Shown here one piece after another: positions 58,299 through 64,000 of a stretch of DNA of 64,000 nt. Location: assembly GCA_963727245.1 (NCBI GenBank), contig CAVSFO010000004.1, forward strand, positions 124,001 through 188,000. Direction: 5' to 3'. The notes beneath the pieces are model-generated. The model was not told the origin of the DNA and ran no database searches. It saw only the letters and a list, made by a program, of their open reading frames with translations. The first letter of the stretch is position 1. Each line of letters starts with the position of its first letter. The translations under genes and the position numbers were made by a program. The stretch is from JBKQVT01 sp963727245. Lineage in GTDB: Bacteria > Planctomycetota > Planctomycetia > Pirellulales > Thermoguttaceae.

Positions 58299-60146
58299 AT
58301 GATGGCAGTTTCTCCGCCAGGGATCGGAAACGGCCCATTCAATGCCGATCAAGCCGAGTTGCTCGGACGCTTGCTGCCGACACTTACGGCGGACCAGATC
58401 CTCTGGCTAAGCGGATATCTGGCGGGCGTCCAGGCCCGGACGACTTCCCAAGACGAGGGCAGGGGGGGCTGGCCGGCGGGGACGCTGCCCAACAGGCCGC
58501 CGGCCCCGCGGCCGCAGCCCGCCAGGAGGCGACGGTCTTGTACGGCTCACAGACGGGCAACGCCAAACGCCTGGCCGAGAAACTGGCCCGCGATCTGCAA
58601 CAGCGCAGCGTCTCGGTGACCCTTTCCTGCATGAGCGAGTTCAAGCCGGCCAGGCTGAAGAAGGCGAAGAACCTCCTGGTGGTGGTGAGCACGCACGGCG
58701 AGGGCGAGCCGCCGGACAAGGCGAAGCTGTTCCACGAATTTCTGCACGGCAAGCGGGCGCCGCGATTGGAAGGTCTCCGCTACAGCGTGCTGGGACTGGG
58801 GGACGTGTCGTACAAGGAGTTCTGCCAGATGGGCAAGGACTTCGACCGCCGCCTGGAGGAACTCGGCGCCGAGCGGCTGCGGCCGCGGGCCGACTGCGAC
58901 GTCGATTACGACGAGGCCGCCGCGGCTTGGAGCGACGGGGTGCTGGCGTCGCTGGGCGAAGTGCGGGGTCCCGGCGGCGCCGTTTCCGCGGCCGCTCCGG
59001 CCGCGGTTGCTGCCGCCGCTGCGCCCGGCTACTCCCGCAGCCAGCCGTTTCTGGCCGAAGTCCTGGAGAATCTCAGCCTCAACGGCCGCGGCTCGGACAA
59101 GGAGACCAGGCATGTCAAGCTGTTGCTGGAGGGTTCGGGACTGGAGTTTGCGCCGGGCGATTCGCTGGGCATCTATCCGCAGAACCAGCCGGAGTTGGTC
59201 GAGCAACTCATCGGGCAGATGAGGTGGGACCCGGGGCAACTGGTGGCGGCGGGAAAGCACGAGCGGCCGCTGCGCCAGGCCCTCACGGAGCACTATGAGA
59301 TCACGGTCTTGACGCGGCCGTTGTTGGAGCAGGCGGCGGTGTTTTCGCGGGACGGCCTGGCCGACCTGGTCCAGCGCGAGCCGGAGGAGAAGCTCCGCAC
59401 GTACTTGGAGGGGCGAGACGTGCTGGACCTGGTCCGCGACTTCAGCCTCGTTGGCACGCCCGCGCCCGACTTCACGCGGATGTTGCGGAGAATGCCGGCG
59501 CGGCTCTATTCCATCGCCAGCAGTTGCCGTGCCAACCCCGGGGAGGTCGATCTGCTGGTCGCGGCCGTGCGTTATCAGGCCCACGAGCGGCCAGCGCAAC
59601 GGCACCTGCTCGGTGTATTGCGCCGAGCGCGTGCGGCCGGGCGACCGCCTGCCGGTCTACGTCCAAGCCAACGACAATTTCCGCCTGCCGGCCGACCCCC
59701 AGGCCCCGCTGATCATGGTGGGGCCGGGGACCGGGGTGGCGCCGTTCCGGGCGTTCCTGGAGGAGCGCGAGGAGACGGGGGCGGCCGGCAAGACCTGGCT
59801 GTTCTTCGGCGATCGGCGATTCCGCACCGATTTCCTCTACCAGACCGATTGGCTGCGGTGGCTGAAACTGGGCGTGCTGACGCGCATGGACGTGGCCTTT
59901 TCCCGCGACGCGGCCGAAAAGGTTTACGTGCAGCACCGCATGGCCCAGCAGGGCCGCGAGCTGTTCGCCTGGCTCGAAGAGGGGGCCTATTTCTACGTCT
60001 GCGGCGACGCCACGGACATGGCCGCCGACGTCCACGCTGCCCTGGAGGGCATCGTCCGGCAGCACGGCGGCAGGAGCGCGGAGGACGCCCGCGATTACGT
60101 CTCCCGCTTGCAGCAGCAGGGCCGCTACCAGCGGGACGTGTATTAG
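58299..60146 (+). CDS. cysJ: Sulfite reductase [NADPH] flavoprotein alpha-component, two frameshifts
   Basis: About 615 residues, the normal CysJ length. It passes electrons from NADPH through FAD and FMN to the siroheme subunit encoded next. The N-terminal segment (LTADQILWLSGYLAG) is typical of CysJ. The flavodoxin domain shows YGSQTGNAKRLAEKLARDLQ, VVSTHGEGEPPDKAK and LGLGDVSYKEFCQMGKDFDR. The FAD domain has MPARLYSIASSCRANPGEVD. The NADPH domain has MVGPGTGVAPFRAFLEER and FYVCGDATDMAADVHAAL, ending RYQRDVY. The frame changes near 58490 and near 59590. It is the first gene of the assimilatory sulfite reductase unit. Confidence 0.92.
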
Positions 60147-60267
60147 GGTATCATGGCAGCGCCGTGACCACGGACGGCCGAGGGCAGTCCCATCGCCCGT
60201 ATCCGAGAATTGGGACGCCTTCGTGAACGTTTTTCCCCGCGAACGTTTTTCCCCAGGAGGCGCCGAC

Positions 60268-61958
60268 ATGGTCGAGCCGAGCCAGCCCGGCAGCCCGCCG
60301 GGCCAACAACTCAGCGAGCAGGAGCAGGTCAAGGCGGCGAGCCGTTACCTGCGGGGCACGATTCCGCAGTCGCTGGCCAACCCGCTCACCGGTTCCGTGA
60401 CCGGAGAGCGACGGCCAGTTGCTCAAGTTTCACGGCACCTATCAGCAGGACGATCGCGACCTGCGCGAGGAGCGGGCCCGGCAGCGGCTCGAGCCGGCCT
60501 ACGAGTTCATGGTGCGCATTCGCGTGCCGGGCGGCGTCGTCAGCCGCCAGCAGTGGCTGGCGCTGGACGACCTGGCCGGACGCTACGCCAACGGCACGCT
60601 GCGATTGACCACGCGGCAGGCCTTCCAGCTCCACGGCGTGCCGAAGTGGAAGCTCCGCGAGACCATCGCCGCCATCAACGGCGTGCTGCTGAGCACGCTG
60701 GCGGCCTGCGGCGACGTCAACCGCAACGTCATGTGCTGCCCCAATCCTGTGCCGGTCGGAGGTCCACGGCGCGGTCTACGAGTGGTCGAAGCGGCTGAGC
60801 GAGCGCCTGGCGCCGCGGACGCGGGCCTATGAAGAAATCTGGCTGGCCGCGCCGGCGGCGGCCGCGGCGGCGGCGGAGAACGAGGAGCCGCTCTACGGTC
60901 CGACCTACCTGCCGCGGAAGTTCAAGGTGGCCATTGGCCGTGCCGCCCTCCAACGACGTCGACGTGCTGGCCCACGACCTGGGGCTGATCGCCATGGTGG
61001 AAGCGGGCGGCCTGGCCGGCTTCGACGTGGCCGTGGGCGGCGGCATGGGCATGACCCACGGCGAGCCGGCGACCTATCCGAACTTGGGCCGGGTGATCGG
61101 CTTCTGCCAGCCCGAGCAGGTGCTCGACGTGGCCGAGCAGGTGCTGGCCGTGCAGCGCGACTTCGGCGACCGCGGCAATCGCAAGCACGCCCGGCTCAAG
61201 TACACCATCCACGATCGCGGCATGGACTGGTTCCAGGGCGAATTGCAGCAGCGGCTGGGCTGGCGATTGCTGCCCGCGCGGCCGTACACGTTCGAGCATC
61301 GCGGCGACCGCTACGGCTGGGTCGAGGGGGCCGACGGCAAGTGGCACTTGACGCTGTACGTCGCAGACGGCCGCATCGCGCGACCGCGAGGACTATCCGC
61401 TGCGCAGCGGGCTGCGGCCGATCGCCCGGGAGCACGGCGGCGATTTCCGCCTCACGGCCAACCAGAACCTGATCGTCGCCGGCGTGGCCGCCGAGGACCG
61501 GCCACGGATCGACCAGCTCGTCGCCCAGTACAAGCTCAGCGACGGCCGGCGCGAGTCGGCGCTGCGGCGCAACGCCATGGCCTGCGTGGCCCTGCCGACC
61601 TGCGGGCTGGCCATGGCCGAGTCGGAACGATATCTTCCGACGCTTGCTGGGAAGAGTCGAGGCCCTGCTGGCCGCGGCCGGACTGGGCGAGGAGGAAATC
61701 GTCCTCCGCATGACCGGTTGCCCCAACGGCTGCGCCCGGCCGTATCTGGCCGAGATCGGCCTGGTGGGCAAGGCCCTGGGCAAGTACAACCTCTACCTGG
61801 GCGGCGATTTCAGCGGCCAGCGCCTGGCCCGCCGCTATCGGGAAAACATCGGCGAAGACGAAATCCTGGAGGCCCTCGCCCCCATCGTCGAGCGCTACGC
61901 CGCCGAGCGGCTGCCCGGCGAGCATTTCGGCGATTTCGTCACGCGGCAGGGATTCTAA
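60268..61958 (+). CDS. cysI: Sulfite reductase hemoprotein beta-component, about five frameshifts
   Basis: About 565 residues. It reduces sulfite to sulfide at a coupled siroheme-4Fe-4S centre. Recognisable blocks: LSEQEQVKAASRYLRGTIPQ, LKFHGTYQQDDRDLREERAR, YANGTLRLTTRQAFQLHGV, CGDVNRNVMCCPNP, the first cluster Cys pair CVALPTCGLAMAESERYLP, and the second TGCPNGCARPYLAEIGLVG. The frame changes near 60410, 60765, 60940, 61385 and 61645; each block otherwise follows on. The start ATG 60268 has AGGAGG eight bases upstream. The gene follows cysJ and ends four bases into the convergent oxidoreductase gene. Confidence 0.9.
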
Positions 61959-63241
61959 ACCGGATTGGGCAGTTCGTAGCCCTTGCGGCGCGGGCGAACG
62001 GCCATCTTATTGGCCTCGTCGTCGCCGAGGAACTGTTCTTGCACCGGGTCCCATTTCAGCCGCCGCTGCAGGCGAAGGGTGAGGTTGACCAGGTGCGAGA
62101 TGGTGACCGCCCGATGGCCGGTCTCGACGTCCGCCGCCGGTTTCTTGCGGGTGCGGATGCAGTCGAGCCAGTTTTGAATGTGCCACTTGGCCTGCCAGAG
62201 AGTGGCTTGGTCGGTTTCCGCCCACTTCTTTTCCTCTTCGGCTTCGTTGACCTTCTTGAGCAGATCGGCGGCGATGCTCTTGGGGTTGGAAGAGAACTTG
62301 TTGCGGTTGATCTCCAATTTTCCCTTTTCGCAAACGAACACGGCGCCCCAGGCCGGCCCGTGGTCGAGCACGAAACGGAGCGGCACGCCGTTGGCATAGC
62401 GCATTTCGACCATCTTGTGCTCGTTGAGCCACATTTCCACCGGCCCGGTGGCGTCGGTGCCCAGCGCCGCTTGGATCTGGTCGACTGCATGGGCGCCCCA
62501 ATTGGTGACTTGCCCGCCGGCGAAGTCGCGCCAATGTTCCCAGTTCATCCACTCGCCGTTGTACGACCGCGCGGCCCCCTGGTTGAGCCAAATGTCCCAA
62601 TCCAGCCCGGCCGGCACCGGCTGGGCGGGAAACGGCTTGGCAGGAGAGGGATCGGGACCGGGGTAATTGACCGCCAGCACTTCCTTGACCTTGCCCAGGC
62701 CGCCGCTGCGAACCAACTCGGAGGCGATGCAGTCCATGGCCATCGAGCGCTGCTGGGTCCCGACCTGCAAGATGCGCTGGTGCTTGCCCACCGCTTCGAC
62801 CAGGATGCGTCCTTCGTGGATGTACAACGTCAAGGGCTTTTCCGCGTAGATGTCTTTTCCGGCCTGGCAGGCATGGATGCAGGGCAGCACCCGCTGGAAT
62901 TCGCCGGTGGCGATGATGACCGCCTCGATGTCCTTGCGGTCCAGCACTTTCCTGTAGTCCTGGTAGATCGCCCAGTTGGCTTTCTTCTCCTTCTTGAACG
63001 CTTCGGCCCGGGGCAGATTGCAGTCGCACAGGGCGACGATCTGTCCGGCCTCGGGCGTCTGTTCGAGCAACATCCGGGCCCGCTTGCCGACGCCGATGGC
63101 GCCGATGGCAATCCGCTCGCTGGCACTCGGGCGGCCGTCCAGGCCCAGCGCCGACGCGCTGACCAGGTAGGGACAAGCGGCCGCGGCAGCAGCGACCTTG
63201 AGAAAGTCTCTCCGTTTCACATCGCATTTCCGGCCGTTCAT
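61955..63241 (-). CDS. Gfo/Idh/MocA family oxidoreductase with Tat signal
   Basis: A 428-residue exported NAD(P)-dependent oxidoreductase. The Tat signal KRRDFLKVAAAAAACPYLVS precedes a Rossmann domain (IGAIGVGKRARMLLEQTPEA) and the normal catalytic EKP in IYAEKPLTLYIHEGRI. The C-terminal domain includes GGQVTNWGAHAVDQIQAALG with the conserved Asp/His region. The frame is intact. Unlike the homologue at 54957 it keeps the catalytic Glu. The substrate is unknown; it converges on cysI with a four-base overlap and has no operon partner. Confidence 0.9.
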   Translation of the reverse strand: MNGRKCDVKRRDFLKVAAAAAACPYLVSASALGLDGRPSASERIAIGAIGVGKRARMLLEQTPEAGQIVALCDCNLPRAEAFKKEKKANWAIYQDYRKVLDRKDIEAVIIATGEFQRVLPCIHACQAGKDIYAEKPLTLYIHEGRILVEAVGKHQRILQVGTQQRSMAMDCIASELVRSGGLGKVKEVLAVNYPGPDPSPAKPFPAQPVPAGLDWDIWLNQGAARSYNGEWMNWEHWRDFAGGQVTNWGAHAVDQIQAALGTDATGPVEMWLNEHKMVEMRYANGVPLRFVLDHGPAWGAVFVCEKGKLEINRNKFSSNPKSIAADLLKKVNEAEEEKKWAETDQATLWQAKWHIQNWLDCIRTRKKPAADVETGHRAVTISHLVNLTLRLQRRLKWDPVQEQFLGDDEANKMAVRPRRKGYELPNPV

Positions 63242-63472
63242 GGGCGTGTCTTCCTGGGAGTGGTGGGATGGCGGGGCAGGCAGGATGGTGGGCGGGAAGC
63301 GCGTAGGGCAACCGGCCTGATTTTCCCAGTATCTTCCGGAAAGCACGTGGTGTCAAGAATCCACGTTCAGGGCGCATCGCCTCCGTCGCGAGCCGGCCTG
63401 CACCGCCGTCTGCGGCCATGGCCCCCCTGGGCGCCTCTGGTCCGTAGATGCTGGCTGCGGCTGGACCCCATC

Positions 63473-63500
63473 TTGAATGACCCTTTGCGTGTGGTAGAAT
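63473..63500 (+). promoter_or_regulatory. Sigma70-type promoter for the nucleotide-sugar dehydrogenase gene
   Basis: TTGAAT at 63473-63478 and TAGAAT at 63495-63500 with a 16-base spacer, 127 bases before ATG 63628. The rest of the 63242-63627 gap shows no gene or repeat. Confidence 0.55.
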
Positions 63501-63627
63501 CGGGGCCGCTGCGAACGCGGCGCGGCCGGGAATCGACCTCAGCCCCGGCACGCGGGGGGGGCGAAGCCATCCTGGCCGGACCGCGCCTTGGAACCGATCG
63601 ACAAGAAACCCATCAGGCGGCCGTTTT

Positions 63628-64000
63628 ATGAATTCCTCCGCTGCTTCCGCGTCCCCGGGGCAAATTGACAAGGACGGCTCGGTGGCCATCGTGGGCGGGT
63701 GCGGCCACATCGGGCTGCCCTTGGGCATGGCGCTGGCCTCCACAGGCGCCAGGGTGACGCTGGTCGACACCAACCCGGATCGCGTCCGCGCGGTGCTGGC
63801 GGGCCAGATGCCCTTTCTGGAGGAGGGCGCCGACGTCCTGCTTCCCCTGGTCCTGCGATCCGGCAACCTGACCGCCGTTTCCTCCCTGGAACGTCTGGCC
63901 GATCACGACGTCGTCGTCGTGACCATCGGCACGCCCGTGGACGAATTCCTCGATCCCAGCGTGCGCTCCTTCGACAGCGCCATCGACGCGGTGCTGCAGC
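63628..64000 (+). CDS. Nucleotide-sugar dehydrogenase, N-terminal fragment
   Basis: The frame runs off the right edge; 124 residues are visible. The Rossmann motif VAIVGGCGHIGLPLGMALAS fits the UDP-glucose/GDP-mannose dehydrogenase family (GxGxxG with an altered first Gly), followed by VTLVDTNPDRVRAVLAGQMP, PFLEEGADVLLPLVLRSGNL and VVVVTIGTPVDEF. Such enzymes oxidise C6 of a nucleotide sugar to a uronic acid for surface polysaccharide. Whether the substrate is UDP-ManNAc, UDP-GlcNAc or UDP-glucose cannot be told from this part. Confidence 0.85.
   Translation, partial: MNSSAASASPGQIDKDGSVAIVGGCGHIGLPLGMALASTGARVTLVDTNPDRVRAVLAGQMPFLEEGADVLLPLVLRSGNLTAVSSLERLADHDVVVVTIGTPVDEFLDPSVRSFDSAIDAVLQ

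Overview
The window looks like a high-GC planctomycete chromosome (Pirellulales-like). I infer this from the prepilin-like DUF1559 protein, Tat-exported Gfo/Idh/MocA oxidoreductases, an S46 peptidase, PQQ-type beta-propellers, HEAT-repeat exoproteins, and many families of short palindromic repeats between and inside genes. About half of the longer genes change reading frame one or more times while protein similarity continues across the break. The sequence is therefore probably an uncurated metagenome or long-read assembly with indel errors, although some breaks could be real. Where I merged frames into one gene, the entry says so.

Layout. 1-2454: the end of an OPT-family transporter and an S46 peptidase. 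2652-5578 (+): a flippase-like/heme A synthase fusion and heme O synthase. 5588-18357 (-): one long respiratory operon encoding alternative complex III (ActA, ActB, ActC, a fused ActD-ActE, ActF), a Sco copper chaperone and a caa3-type A2 cytochrome oxidase (CoxB, CoxA, CoxC, CoxD). The two + strand heme genes converge on it and supply its heme. 18544-27572 (-): an MFS transporter, a 453-bp MITE-like element, a three-gene module (clan CD protease-like, transglutaminase-7TM, ATP-grasp), and a glycosyltransferase. 27912-30451 (+): a CydA-like protein fused to cytochrome c, with a membrane partner. 31345-41772 (-): seven redox genes, namely two PQQ-like propellers, an NHL propeller, a 4Fe-4S protein, a NapH-like protein, a NuoE-NuoF fusion and a GltD-like flavoprotein. 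Five of them overlap end to start.

42034-48433: a lipoprotein, a DUF1559 protein, an FHA-GAF-PP2C regulator, two toxin-antitoxin-like loci on either side of tRNA-Gln(CTG), and a membrane protein. 48555-50322 (-): a radical SAM/SPASM maturase preceded by a 71-residue peptide with six cysteines near its C-terminus, separated by a hairpin terminator. This is the best candidate here for an undescribed RiPP system. 50459-56183 (-): a glycoside operon (oxidoreductase, two HEAT proteins, GH36-like alpha-galactosidase). 56377-57883 (-): an HtrA-like lipoprotein protease. 58299-61958 (+): sulfite reductase CysJ and CysI. 61955-63241 (-): a second Gfo/Idh/MocA protein. 63628-end (+): the start of a nucleotide-sugar dehydrogenase.

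At least eight palindromic repeat families occur. Several copies sit in frame inside conserved genes, two lie between duplicated ends of neighbouring genes, and one was split by the MITE. All family names come from motif reading only; no database search was possible.
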